A stretch of 64,000 nucleotides of DNA. Source: Botryotinia globosa. Taxonomy: Eukaryota; Ascomycota; Leotiomycetes; Helotiales; Sclerotiniaceae. The notes beneath the pieces are model-generated. The model was given only the letters and a program-made list of their open reading frames with translations, did not search any database and had not been told where the DNA came from. The stretch spans positions 2,046,001-2,110,000 of the forward strand of contig RCSZ01000010.1 of assembly GCA_014898425.1 (NCBI GenBank), read 5' to 3'. Below are positions 50,025 through 61,416 of this stretch, piece by piece (the stretch's first letter is position 1; every line of letters begins with the position of its first letter). Position numbers and translations under genes: made by a program.

Positions 50025-50548
50025 TATTACATGCATAGAAACTAATAGAAATCATAAGCTTTACCACTACACCACGTACGCAATCTAATCTAAAAGGCAT
50101 AATATTAAAAATTAAAGTTTTGATAGTTTATTATTATATATATATTCTAAAAAAACTCCCCTCTTTTATTCATTTCATTTCGAAAAGATTAATAATCATA
50201 AAGAATATTTATTTATATAGTTAATTATATAATTTATAATACAATTATATTAATATACTTTTACAATTAATAATTGATTATTAATTAATTCAGAATATCC
50301 AATCATTAAGCAAATACATCCTTGCCTTTGATTCACTTCTTATTCAGAAAATCTATTCTAAATTAAGCAAGCCCTAATTAAAAATCCCAGAATAATATCT
50401 ATATCAAATCCCTAATACTTTGTTATATATATAAAAACCAATAGAAGTTGTAAGCTTTATTACTATGTTATATATGTAATCTAATCTAAAAAGCATAATA
50501 TTAGGAATTGAAGTCCTGACAGCTTACTACTATATATATATCCTAACA
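50025..50548 (-). mobile_element. TRIM copy 3, 524 bp, TSD TTAAA
   Basis: LTRs 50025-50153 (129 bp, RIP-altered ends) and 50421-50548 (128 bp, TGTTATATA...CCTAACA) with a core of about 267 bp aligning to copies 1 and 2. Perfect target duplication TTAAA at 50020-50024 and 50549-50553. Only 127 bases separate it from copy 2; each has its own duplication, so they are separate insertions. Confidence 0.88.
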
Positions 50549-50713
50549 TTAAATAGTTTTATTAGAAAAGATTGATTATATTTATTAATTTGATATTATA
50601 TTATAATATTAAGAATATTACTTAGAGGGTTCAAACTAATCAAATTGCTTAAATTGAGTTTTAAATTAAGTAAATCAACTTATATATATATATATAATAC
50701 TATAGTTCTTATA

Positions 50714-51240
50714 GACAGTAAGATGATTAAGAAGGTAAATCTCTAATAATGATATTTCTTTTAATGTTAATATCAATAAAATAATATTAGAAAATTTCTA
50801 ATACTACTAAATAAATTTCATGATTTTATTAGAGGTTTATCTTCTTAATAATCTTGCCGCTCGTAAAGGTCGAAAGTCTATATATATACAAAAAATAAGA
50901 TACTCTTATTTAATAAGATTCAATTCAAGCGATTTAATTGGTTTGACTTTTTTGATATTATAATATAGTTTTATATTAATGAAAACTTATCTTTTTTAAT
51001 AATATTATTTAAATTTGTTTTTTAAAGTGATAATTATATAGAATAAGCTAAAGGCTTTCAAATGATATAATTTTTATAATCTTAGCTTTAAAATTAAGGA
51101 TTTTATAAAGAATTAAAATTTAAATAGTTTTAATAAAACTAAAGCTTATATAATTAATTAAAAGAGCATTATTAGAGATTTATCTTCTTGTTATTTTTGT
51201 TCCTTGTGAGAACTAAAGTTGTAGATATATAAAAAAGTTC
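50714..51240. repeat. Inverted and direct subrepeats within the long-TIR element
   Basis: GTAAGATGATTAAGAAGGTA (near 50718) is matched in reverse by TATCTTCTTAATAATCTTGC (near 50838), forming a large imperfect hairpin. The second arm recurs directly near 51170 (AGAGATTTATCTTCTTG). Noncoding, origin unknown. Confidence 0.55.
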
Positions 51241-52199
51241 ATTTGCTTAGTCTAAAATTCGATTCAAATAATATAATTGATTAAAATCCTTGTATATAAT
51301 ATTCTTAATATTATAGTTATAGTGTAAACCTTTAATTTAAGCTTTTTTAACAAAACTATTTAAATTAATTTATTTAAGTTAACTTGAACTGAATTTAAAA
51401 AAAGAAAAAGTGGTAATTATATATAAAAGACTAAAGGCTTTCAAATAATATAATTTTTATAATATTACTTTCAAAACTAAGGTTTTTATAAAAGATTGAA
51501 GTTTCAATAGTATATATAAAGCTAAAGTTTATATAAAAAATTGAAAAGAGGTTATATTGAGTATAGTAGATCTATTATTAATAAAAATTATTTTAATGCT
51601 ATAGCTTTTATAATTCCATAATATAATTATTAATCTGATATAAAAATGACGTACTTAAATATAAATAATATTAAAATAAAAACAAATTTATATATATATA
51701 TATAAATAAATAAAAAATATACAAATGAAATAAAAATTATATATAAACTAAAATTAAAATTGAAAAATATAATTAAAATAAAAAAATAAAAAATAGAAGA
51801 TAGTAAACTGATTTCGATTATAAGCTTTCAATAATTTTTTTTAATTATTATAATTATAAATATAAATATATTATACTATCTCGAAAAGCAAGGGGTTCGG
51901 GGGCTCGCAGGCCCCTGGTATTAAATGTAATCGGTCCATTATTAGTAAAAATTATTTAATGTTATAGCTTTTATAGTTTAGTAATATAATTGATGATCTA
52001 ATGTAAAAGTAACCCACTGAAATTAGAATAAAATCGAAATCAAAATAAAATATGAAGAAAAGGGAAGAGAGGTAAACCGACTTCGCCTACAAGCTTTCAA
52101 TAAAATTTATAATTATGAATATGATTATATTATATATTTTTAAAAAGCAAGGGGTCCGAGGGCTCACAGGCCCCTGGTATATTACTTACTATTATTATA

Positions 52200-52359
52200 A
52201 AAATATATATACCCTTTAGATATATAATTAATTATACTAATTATTTTAAATAGCTTTCTAAATATAAGTTGAAAGCTTTGCTTTCAATTTCCTTCTAGCT
52301 CTTTATTAATAACTATACTATTAAAAGACAACTCCTCTTTCGTTCCCAGGCTCTTCACA
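52200..52359 (+). mobile_element. Degraded solo LTR of gypsy family 1 (reverse orientation)
   Basis: Aligns over about 160 bases with the reverse complement of the 25329-25488 LTR: ATAAGTTGAAAGC, GCTTTCAATTTCCTT, TCTTTATTAATAACTA.ACTATTAAAA and the end CTCTTCACA. The left boundary is approximate and a target duplication could not be fixed. Confidence 0.65.
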
Positions 52360-54632
52360 AATATAATAACTAAATCTAAGTTATATTAAATTTTAAAAGT
52401 TTTGATTAATAATAATATTATGAAAATTAAAATTATAAAATAAATTGAAAAGGATTAGAAGAATAAATGATTATATAGATAAAGAAGTATTAGTTAAAAG
52501 AATACGATCCAATGATTTTAGAGAATTACTAGTATTAGAATAGGGATTATATAATTGCATTAATACTTGCACTAGTGCCTTAATATTATAATATAAACGT
52601 TTTGTAGCCCTAGCTTTTAGAACCTCAAGTAATATTACATTAGTATGAATCATAGTACTATATTGTTTTCATTATCCTCATGATAATATTAATACTTATA
52701 AAGTGCTATATAGAGCTTCCCCCTTCTCTTCTCTATTCAAGGTAATATATTGTAATGACTTTCTTATAGTATATGTAAAGGACTACTCTATAACCCTAAT
52801 ATCTTCTACTCTTTTATAATATCTTCTTTAATTATTTTAATATTATTCGAAAGAAATTACTTTTATTTAATAAGATACTTGAAATAATAGATTAAAAATA
52901 TCTTTTTATAACTCAATTTAGAAATTTGAAGTTGTTTAAAAATAAAAAACTTTTTAAAAGAATAATTAATATATTAATTTAAATCATGTTAATAATATCA
53001 ATAATATTAATAATATTAATAATAAATCTAGTAAATCTAGTAAATTTAAAGAATATAAAGAATAAAATAAGTCTGATGAATCTATTCTCTCTATTTTCTA
53101 ATATATTTTTTATTGAATCTCTTAATCAATTTAATATGTAATAATAAGTTATCTAACAACTCTTTTAATAATTCATCTAATCTACTTAAATCACTGGAAT
53201 TTCTATTAAAACTATAAGTTTATAAGATTTAAATTAAGATTTCGTATTTCGCTTGATTGAATTTCAAATATTTAAATAGATTATAAAATCTCTGTTTTTT
53301 TTTCTGATAATAAAAAAGAAAAAAGAAACTTCTACGAATCCGTAGGCTGAAAAATTCTTTTCCCCCGACGGCTAGTAATCATAGACTAAGTTGAGATGAA
53401 TTTGCTTGCTTTTTTTAGACTTTCTCTAATTTTTATAATTTATAATCAAGTTCTAGTAGTTTCTATATTTACAAATAAGGTTAAATTAAATTCAATCTTA
53501 TAGAATCATATTATATCATAAAAAGAAAGTATAATTAATCAATTTAATTGATTTTTATAAACGATCTTATGAAGTATTAGGCTACTTATACTTAATAGTC
53601 AGAATTTATCTAGAATTCATTCTCAATTATCTATAATATATATTTAATTATTAAATTAATCTTTTGGTATTTTTATTTTTATTTTTGTTTTTATTTTTGT
53701 TTTTATTTTTATTTTAAATATAATTGAAATATCGATATATATTTCAATATAAATAAAATCTATTTTTATATTCTAATCTAATCTTTTAATATTTAATATC
53801 TTAATTCTCTATTATAATATAAACCTCAATTCTATTTCCGATATTAACTTTCAAATCTATAAATAATTGATTATTTAATATATTCTAAATTACTTAAAGA
53901 GTATTCTCTAATCTTTATTTAACATAATCCGATTGACTTTTATTTGTTATAATATTAAGAAATATTTCAAAACTATATATTTTAGATATTATTATATGTG
54001 ATATATTCTATAAAATTGAGATTAGAATTATAAGAAAATTGGAAATTAATCAAAGGGATATTCTTTAATTAGAATTATTCTAGTATTTTTCTAGTTCAAT
54101 ATATAGGAGTATTATCCTATATAAATCGATATTCTTTATTTAATCCTTTTTATATAAAAGTTATTTTATTATAAAGAATTTTGAAATAAGAATTAATATT
54201 ATATTCGAACTTCTTATTCTCGAAATCCCTATTTATAATATATAATTTATTCTTTCTAATATTATAAAAGCCTTTCTATACTATAATCTTGATATTTAAA
54301 TCGACTTAATATAAGTATATGATTACTATATATGATTATATCTCATTCTATTATAAAACAATTTAATAAAAGATACTATTATATTATTCAAACCTTTTTC
54401 ATTAAATATCTCTTGATTAGTAAGATATTAATAAGTAATTTAGTATGTAATAATAATACTCATAGGATTTCATACAATTAGTAGGTATAGCTATACGATA
54501 TCTTCCTTTTAATTAATTATAACGTTATACAGCTGTATATTTATTATTAGCTTCTTTATCTGTACTTAATATAGATGTTATCATTTCATTGAAATACAAA
54601 AAATACATAGAGGTATTTCAAACCCCGAAATA
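52360..54632. other. AT-rich degraded sequence
   Basis: 2.3 kb without assignable content. A 60-codon minus frame at 52471-52653 and an island near 53330-53420 have more C and G than their surroundings but match nothing I recognise. Repeated TTTTTATTTTTA units occur near 53675-53715. Confidence 0.5.
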
Positions 54633-55124
54633 GATAAGAGTTCCGGCTCCTGCTCGTCGTACTCCTGTAACAAATGTAATAAAATCCCTATAAAAATGAG
54701 ATTTTTTATATAAATTATTACATTAAATATTTCATTGAAATCTTCATAATGTTTTTTCAGAAAAATGAAAAATATAAACAATTATAATTAAAATATAAAA
54801 AATTATTTGAAATATTTTTTATTATTTATATTGAATAATTATAAAATATTGAAATAAGAAAATTTCAAAAATTCCGAATATTTAATATTTTTCCTATATA
54901 AAATAAGCAAATTTTTATATAAAAAAAATCAATTTTTAGTTTTAATTTCTTCAAATCTATTAAAAAAATCTCAACATTTTATTAATTAAATAATATTTTT
55001 ATAAAAAGAAATCTAATTTTTATTTTATTATAATAAATAAACTAGGATATTAAAAGTTGAATAATCTTATATTTTAACTAGAAAAGCGTTAAATATATAA
55101 TAAGCAGGGGCTAGAACTCTTACA
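54633..55124. mobile_element. TIR element, TGTAAGAG family, copy 3, 492 bp
   Basis: Starts GATAAGAGTTCCGGCTCCTG and ends AGCAGGGGCTAGAACTCTTACA (last 20 read GCAGGGGCTAGAACTCTTAC plus A). It aligns throughout with the reverse complement of copy 4 (58967-59421), for example ACAAATGTAATAAAATCCCT against the reverse of AGGATTTTATTATATTTGTT. Noncoding. It borders the gypsy relic on its left. Confidence 0.75.
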
Positions 55125-55693
55125 TTACTATTATATTAATTATATGACTATGAGATTACGCTCGAAATCGATAATGAAAGGGCTCTCGAAAACAGTCTTC
55201 TTTATCGAAAGTCTTTTAAAGAGCTTAAAGTAGTCAAGAAACATATTACTAATGATTTTTACAAAGGCTTTATTGACCCTATCCAAACCCCATTCATAGT
55301 CTCTATTCTATTTGTAAGAAAAGCAAATGAAAGTCTTTGACTTCGTAACGATTTCCAATTCTTAGACTGGCTCACCCGATAAGATCGATACTCCCTTTCA
55401 TTCATTGACGGAGTCCTCGACCACCTTACTGACGTGACGTTAAGATTCTCACCGAACTCGAAATTCATCAGGCAATGTAGCGAAACAGAATAGACCCTCG
55501 ATCCGAAGCATATTCCACTTTTCCTATGCGCTATTGGGCCTCTAGTGCCTTGGTTGTAGAATCTCTAAAGGAGAAGTTAAAGTAAATTCCGAGAAAGTTG
55601 CTGGTATCCACGGTTGGTTATATTTGATCACACTTGAAGATATTCAATTCTTCCAGGATTTTGGAACTTTAACATACGATTCGTATATTGCTA

Positions 55694-58030
55694 TTCCCTA
55701 GACCGCTGAGAATGAGCTCCCTCGCTTAATAGGGTCTTATTGACTAATTAGATTATCAAGATTCCCTGAATTTAATCCAATATTTATTTTTATTTTTTGA
55801 TATAAAATTCAATTAATATTTTTTCTATCCCCTAGACTGCGAACATAGAACACCTTAAGTAGTCCATACATAGACACAACTATTAATAATATAACTTGTA
55901 ATATTAATATTTAATAAATTAATAAATATATTGAATATAATAATTCAATCAATATGGCTTTAATTAATATAAAATTTGATTCAATTGATATAGGAATATT
56001 ATATTTAGATATCCTTTCAATTTTGATAGCAAGGATTTGTTTCAATTTTATGAAATATATTGATTTCAATTGAAAACTTATTCTTTTAATTAATATACAA
56101 AATTATGATATATTTACTTTATTTTATTTTTATTTTTTTATTAAAATAATGAAATCGATTATAAAATAAACGAATTTGTATATACAAATATTGAAAGATA
56201 AAGAACTTTTGAGATTATAGATATTTTTATAGTATTTTATAATAATAAACAAAATTTATCTATATTTAGATATATATATTTATATATCTATATATTCTAA
56301 ATATAGGATTGAAATTTATTAGGAGTATAATAAAGGAAATATTATATATTCTTTTATATATTTCATATAAAGGAAAAGTTTTAAAAAGTTTTATATAAGG
56401 TATTATATTGTATTTCCTAAAATAAGGGATATTTTCAAAAGAATGAGATATTAATTTATTATTTCAAATTTTATATATTAATATATTTCTTTATAGATAG
56501 ATTTATTATCAGATTATATTCAATAAATCAATTTATTAATATACTAATCTCAAGGTCGAATATTAGTTGATGAATATATTATATGATATATTAATCAATC
56601 AAGTTTTATTATTACTATTAAAAATAAACTTATATTTATAGAATTTAAAGTATAGATAATAATAAATCAAGGTTTTTTTATAATATAGAATTAATATAAG
56701 ATAGAAAAAGCGAATGGGTTTGTAGATATAGTAATATTTTCTTTTTTAGAATTAATAAAAAAAGAAAAATATATAAATCCTATATAAATAATAGTTCTAT
56801 ATTTGATAAAAAGATTGTTTAAAACTTTATATTATATTTATTTTGATAATCTATTTATTTCCTATAACTTTTTAGAATATATATATTATTTAGAATATAT
56901 AATGATAAATATATATTAATCGAATTCTAATATTTATAAAAATCTAATTATTAAAAAGAAACAAAATGCTAAGGATAATAAAATATTATAAAAAATATTT
57001 TTTTTTATTCTATCTTTTTCAAACAATATATATTTTATTATATTAAAAGATAATATTTTAGTTTTAATTTAATCTACAATATATAATAGAAATATATTTA
57101 TAAATAAAATATACAAAAAACCTCGAATTATTTTTTCGAAAATTAAAACAATTAGAATATTATTTAAAGATATTTGAAATAGAGAACTATTTATTCTAAA
57201 TTTCATTAATAATTATAATTATTATATAAATATAATAGATATAAAGAATCAATTATATATTACAATATTAAATCAATAATAATAAAATTATAAAAGCTAT
57301 CAAATTATAAAATAATAACTATTAATTATTGTTTTAATTAATTATTACTTAATATAGAAAGAAATTATCTCAAAAAATAATATAATAAAATGTTTTCAAT
57401 ATATAAATTTTCGGAAATCTATATATCAAAGATTAATTAATAAATTTAGTTTTAAATACTCTTATAAAAATATAAAATAAATTTCAAAAAATTTAATTAA
57501 AAGTTCTAATTGCTTTATAAATTATCAATTAATATATATTAAAAATTGAAAAGATTGTTATATATATAAAGATTAATATTTGGATTCAAAAAAAAATTTA
57601 AAGGAAATATTAGGAAATTTTTAATAAAAAAGAATTAAATATTTAAATATATATAAATATAAGGAATATAATATCCCTTTATATAATAATAGAAAGTATT
57701 TTACTAATTATTATAAAATAAGCCTCTAAATTAATAAGAATATTTAATATCCTGATAATTTAATTGATTAATATGATCCCTGTATAAGCGAGGTGTTCTC
57801 TTTACACAGTCTAAGGGATATTAAAACTTCTAATATAATAATATATATTAATTCTCAATCTTTTCTTTTCTTTTGAAATTATAAAAAATCAATATTTGAA
57901 ATCAAGATTTAATAATATAAAAAATATAACTAAAAATCTATTAAAATAGTCATTTTATTCAATAAGGCTTTATTATTCAAGGTATATCGCATAGACCACT
58001 TTCGGAGCCTATTTCCAGCGGTCTAGGGGA
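55694..58030. mobile_element. 345-bp-type TA-flanked MITE, copy 2, split by a 1,991-bp transposon
   Basis: Starts TTCCCTAGACCGCTGAGAA, ends CCAGCGGTCTAGGGGA, TA on both sides (55692-55693, 58031-58032). Without its insert it is 344 bp and matches copy 1 (36673-37017) in reverse across both ends (GATTATCAAGATTCCCTGAA; CTTTATTATTCAAGG). It interrupts the gypsy relic between the RT/RNase H linker and RNase H. Confidence 0.82.
55828..57818. mobile_element. 1,991-bp TA-flanked DNA transposon (Fot1/pogo-like by size and ends)
   Basis: Starts TCCCCTAGACTGCG and ends CACAGTCTAAGGGA, TA on both sides (55826-55827, 57819-57820). Length matches Fot1-type Tc1/mariner elements (about 1.9-2.0 kb). Heavily AT-shifted, with no transposase frame left; the class is inferred from ends, TA and size. 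The shorter relative at 14249-14718 shares both ends. It is inserted inside the MITE at 55694-58030. Confidence 0.75.
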
Positions 58031-58617
58031 TAGTATTCTAACCAAGCCTTCGATCAATCTGAGCAAAAACAACGACACTATTCGATTCGATGATGATTAT
58101 AGTATCACTTTTTTTGCCCTTAAAGACTTTCTCATCTCCTTCGCTGTACTACAATATTACCAACAAGACCTTGAATGTATACTGGAAATAGACACTCTAG
58201 ACGGAGGAGTTGCAATTTGCTTTTCGCAAAAGCATATTGAAGATTGTTTGCTTGTGAAATTCTATTCGAAGACTAAAATCCTCATAAGGCTTGATTATAA
58301 AGCTCGCGATAAAGAGATACTTTCTTTTGTGATATACTTGGCATACCGGCGTGCCGAGCTTATTAGCAGACTATAACAGATTGTATTTATATAGATTATA
58401 ATGACCTAGCTTAGTTTATAATTACGAAGAGCCTTGAACTCCTGATAAGTATGATACGCGAGACTCCTTGCAGATTACAATCTTTTCATATCTTACCAAC
58501 TATGAAAAGACAATCTTTTAACCAGTGCTCGTCCACCGTCCCGACAAACTCAACGACCAGAATCGAAGGAAAAAGGTTCAAGACCACCAGCACCTCCTTA
58601 AACCATCAAAATGATCT

Positions 58618-58621
58618 TCGT

Positions 58622-58674
<53 letters not shown>

Positions 58675-58675
58675 T

Positions 58676-58711
<36 letters not shown>

Positions 58712-58736
58712 TCACTCTCACTCTCACTCTCACTTA
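58618..58736. repeat. (CTCACT)n hexanucleotide array
   Basis: About twenty ACTCTC units with two slips, lying between the RNase H and integrase parts of the gypsy relic. Frames reading it as Leu-Thr or Leu-Ser repeats are not genes. Confidence 0.9.
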
Positions 58737-58966
58737 CAAACTTCGACCAAACCCGGCCGAGAAAGATCTTATCAGGGCCTTAGATCTAACCCCAACCTCG
58801 CTAGGCCTACAAGTTGTTGATCGTATTCTACTTGCCAATCGCCAGACTCCTTTATTAGAAGCCCTATAGCAGCAAGCACAAAAATGCAATAATCACTTTA
58901 GGTTCGAAGATGAGCACTTGTATAAAGACAAATTAGTAGTCCTTGATGTAAATAAGTTATTATTAT

Positions 58967-59421
58967 TATAAGAGTTCTAGTCCTTACTCATTATACATAT
59001 AATACTTTTCTAATTAAAATATAGAATCATTCAACTTTTTATATTCTAGTTTATTTATTATAATAAAAGATAAAATTAGAAATTCTTTTGAAAAATATTA
59101 TTTAATTAATGAAATCTTATAAAAAATAAATAGAATTTTTATATTTTATTTTTTAAATAGATTTTGAAAAATTTAAAGTTATAAATTCTAAATTTTCATA
59201 AAAATTTATTGATTTTATATAGGACAAATATTATATGTTAGAATTTTTTAATGAAAATAATAAAAAATATTTCGAATAGTTTTTTATATTTAATTATATT
59301 TATTTATCATTTTTTTTTTTAAAGAAAAAATATAAAAATTTGAATAAGAAAACATCATTTTTATAAGGATTTTATTATATTTGTTGCAGGGGTGCGGCGA
59401 GCAGGGGCCAGAACTCTTACA
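58967..59421. mobile_element. TIR element, TGTAAGAG family, copy 4, 455 bp
   Basis: Starts TATAAGAGTTCTAGTCCTTA and ends GGGGCCAGAACTCTTACA. It is the uninterrupted reference copy for the split element at 16773-25784, in the same orientation, and inverted relative to copy 3. It sits at the right edge of the gypsy relic. No unambiguous target duplication. Confidence 0.75.
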
Positions 59422-60905
59422 ATAATCGCAAATGTATCAAGGCAGTCACTTTACATCACTCGAGGCTAGAAACAAATAGACGCTTCATATTTGGAAATAT
59501 TCATCAAGCTATTAGAAGTAAAAGCTTAGCCACCTTAGCCACCTTAGCCCCTAGATTTTCTTTCAATTGCGGCTGGAGAAAGTATTTTAAAGGCTTGGAG
59601 TCCATCTAATAAATGTGGCATATCAACTGAACCAATCTTGAAAGCTGAATGCAAGGTCTAGAGTCTCCCAAAGACCCGAATGACACATAGATTGCAATTA
59701 AACCTAGAATTATTTGGAATATTAACGGTGTTCATCGCAGCTATGCTTAATGTAGGGGTGGCGACCGCGCATATAAATCAAGTGCTTTACTTTGAGGCAC
59801 CAGCGCTTGTGAATATGGTTACACGAGGAAGAAATTATCTGCAAATGAGGGATGATTAGCTATGAAATACAAGAATAATCTCTCGATAGAAATATTCATT
59901 GAAATAGATTTTCATCACTCCAAACCTTCTAGCTCTCAGTTTGTTATTCCGATTTCATATAAAGATACGTGCCAAGAAGAATCGCTCGAACTGATGTTCC
60001 CGAATCCTCAATCCCCTAAGGATATCGATCAATAGTCAAAGTTCTAAAAATGATGCCACAACAGACTTTTTTGTGGAATCAAATTTGTCGAGCCTCCTTG
60101 AAGCTCACAAGACATACTTCCTAAGACTATCAAGGAGCAAGAGTATAACAACCCACTATGCATCTCTCTTCCTTTCAAGGAAAAAAACACCGTTTTTGCG
60201 GGAATCCCGAAAACGAAAACTCGCTCTTCATCATTTCTTCTAGATTACTATTGCCATGCTTTGTGATACCTTTAAGTTCTTCATACTTTACTTCTCACTG
60301 GGCTCCAACACTCCTAATTCAGAGTATTCGAGCTATACTCATCAGAAATTTCACAGAGCGCGCAACCTTGCCGAGCCTAATACCCAATCCAGAGCCACCA
60401 GTACTGCTATTTGCATAAGTTACGGACTGACGCAAGCGAGAGTATATATTGGTTTCCACATGAAGTGAAAGATTGGTTCAATTGTGTTGGAAAGCCTGCT
60501 ATATAAGCTTGTAAGTGGAAAGGCGAGATGCAGACTGCATACTGCAAGTGTACTCCCGAATAAAGCACCTGGCGTTCCGCAAGAATGTCTCATTGACATA
60601 GAGCTTTGCAACTATCAGAGTTCGAGACCATGAGAATGCGACCAGAATTTGGTATGATATCCATATTTAGCCTTCTCAAGCACGCAGAGATAGAATTCTT
60701 AACCAGAAGAAATGGGAGCCGAATATTGGCATATGGGTTTGCATCATGATGACTAAAAAAGCCAGCGGCTTGCAAGCCAGACGTACCTATTGCTTGTCAT
60801 GGATAGAAAAGATCTCGCTATGAATTCAACGACAGTATCGGAGATGCCTCATTACCAACCAAGCACCCTAAGCATACAGCATCCCAATCCAGAATAAAAC
60901 TAGTT
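59422..60905. other. Intergenic region, no gene recognised
   Basis: 1.5 kb of ordinary composition. The longest frames (about 86 codons near 60158) are shared out over both strands with no recognisable domain. Possibly old pseudogene or transposon DNA. Confidence 0.45.
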
Positions 60906-60908
60906 TAT

Positions 60909-61416
60909 TTCCTTCATCTGTTTGAAGACCTATGCCCTACTGGTTTTTGCTAATCACATAAATCCAAATTTTAACAACCAAGTACACAAATACCATATGA
61001 AACAAGCTAACCCAACAGATATTAACTCACTTATTCAAACCCCCATGATCTCTTGTTCTTTTTCAAACATACGAGCCCCATCATTACCGATCAAGAACAC
61101 CAGTATCGATACCATATAGAAATGGCCAGCCCCGGATGAAAATGGCTTATCTTCATCATCTACCTAAACGCCCATGGTCTGTTGTCCATTCACAAACACA
61201 CGAATTCCATCATTACCAACCACGTACATCAACACCAATATCAATACCATATGAAGCAACCCGAATGATAACCGCTCGTCCCCTTCATCTACTTGAACAC
61301 CCGCGATCCTTTGACATTTTACAAACACATAAACTCCATCCTTACCAGCCAAGGATTACAGAGACCGTACAAAGCAAACCATTCCAACATGAGAACATTT
61401 AACCATCTTCACCAAC
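60909..61416 (-). repeat. Four degenerate tandem copies (~129 bp) of the 3' end of the Uma2-like gene
   Basis: On the minus strand the gene ends D-G-S-Y-V-P-G-K-R-Q-K-V-T-G-V-stop (to 61417). Downstream, at about 124-129-bp spacing, are D-G-V-Y-V-F-V-K-C-Q-R-I-A-G-V (ending 61296), D-G-I-R-V-F-V-N-G-Q-Q-T-M-G-V-stop (61167), D-G-A-R-M-F-E-K-E-Q-E-I-M-G-V-stop (61038), and a weaker unit ending near 60909. Each is followed by the same 3' flank (V-D-E-G / GAAGATG...). The repeat unit therefore joins the last coding codons, stop and 3' flank. Confidence 0.8.

Larger units (their letters stand above)
48984..52177. mobile_element. TA-flanked DNA transposon with long (~250 bp) inverted repeats, containing two TRIM insertions
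   Basis: The left end CCAGGGCCCGACCCCTTGC is matched in reverse by AGCAAGGGGTCCGAGGG...GGCCCCTGG at the right. Both sides carry TA (48982-48983, 52178-52179). Similarity continues inward about 250 bases (the AAGCTT.. / GAAGTCGGTTT block near 49060-49100 equals AAACCGACTTCGCCTACAAG near 52075-52095). The right terminal region is present twice in tandem (about 51580-51918 and 51940-52177). Removing both TRIMs leaves about 2.05 kb, or 1.79 kb if the first right end (51918) is the true one. No transposase frame survives. The GC-rich termini, with a GGGGC-N6-GCCCC hairpin, stand out in AT-only DNA. Confidence 0.65.
55125..58966 (+). pseudogene. Ty3/gypsy pol relic of normal GC content (RT, RNase H, start of integrase), split by nested DNA transposons
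   Basis: Plus-strand fragments appear in gypsy order. 55195-55330: K-G-F-I-D-P-I-Q-T-P-F and I-L-F-V-R-K (RT fingers). 55340-55430: R-N-D-F-Q-F-L-D and D-R-Y-S-L-S-F-I-D-G-V-L-D. 55440-55530, shifted frame: V-K-I-L-T-E-L-E-I-H-Q-A and D-P-R-S-E. 55578-55690: K-V-A-G-I-H-G-W, T-L-E-D-I-Q-F-F-Q-D-F-G. After the insert, 58035-58380 is RNase H (L-E-I-D-T-L-D-G-G-V-A, V-K-F-Y-S-K-T-K, A-R-D-K-E-I-L-S-F-V). 58760-58960 has the pre-integrase L-Y-K-D-K-L region. About 300 bp with the YxDD box is deleted and stops are scattered, so it is dead. Unlike elements 1 and 2 it is not AT-rich. Confidence 0.8.

Noticed and set aside
52471..52653. 60-codon minus-strand ORF with less extreme composition
   Set aside because: Too short, no motif recognised, and surrounded by degraded repeats; more likely a transposon fragment than a gene.
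58451..58820. ORFs with long Leu-Thr or Leu-Ser repeats
   Set aside because: They arise entirely from the CTCACT hexanucleotide array and lie within the gypsy relic; no non-repeat protein content.
54633..59421. The two TGTAAGAG-family repeats as the LTRs of the gypsy relic between them
   Set aside because: Their bodies are inverted relative to each other; LTRs of one element must be direct.
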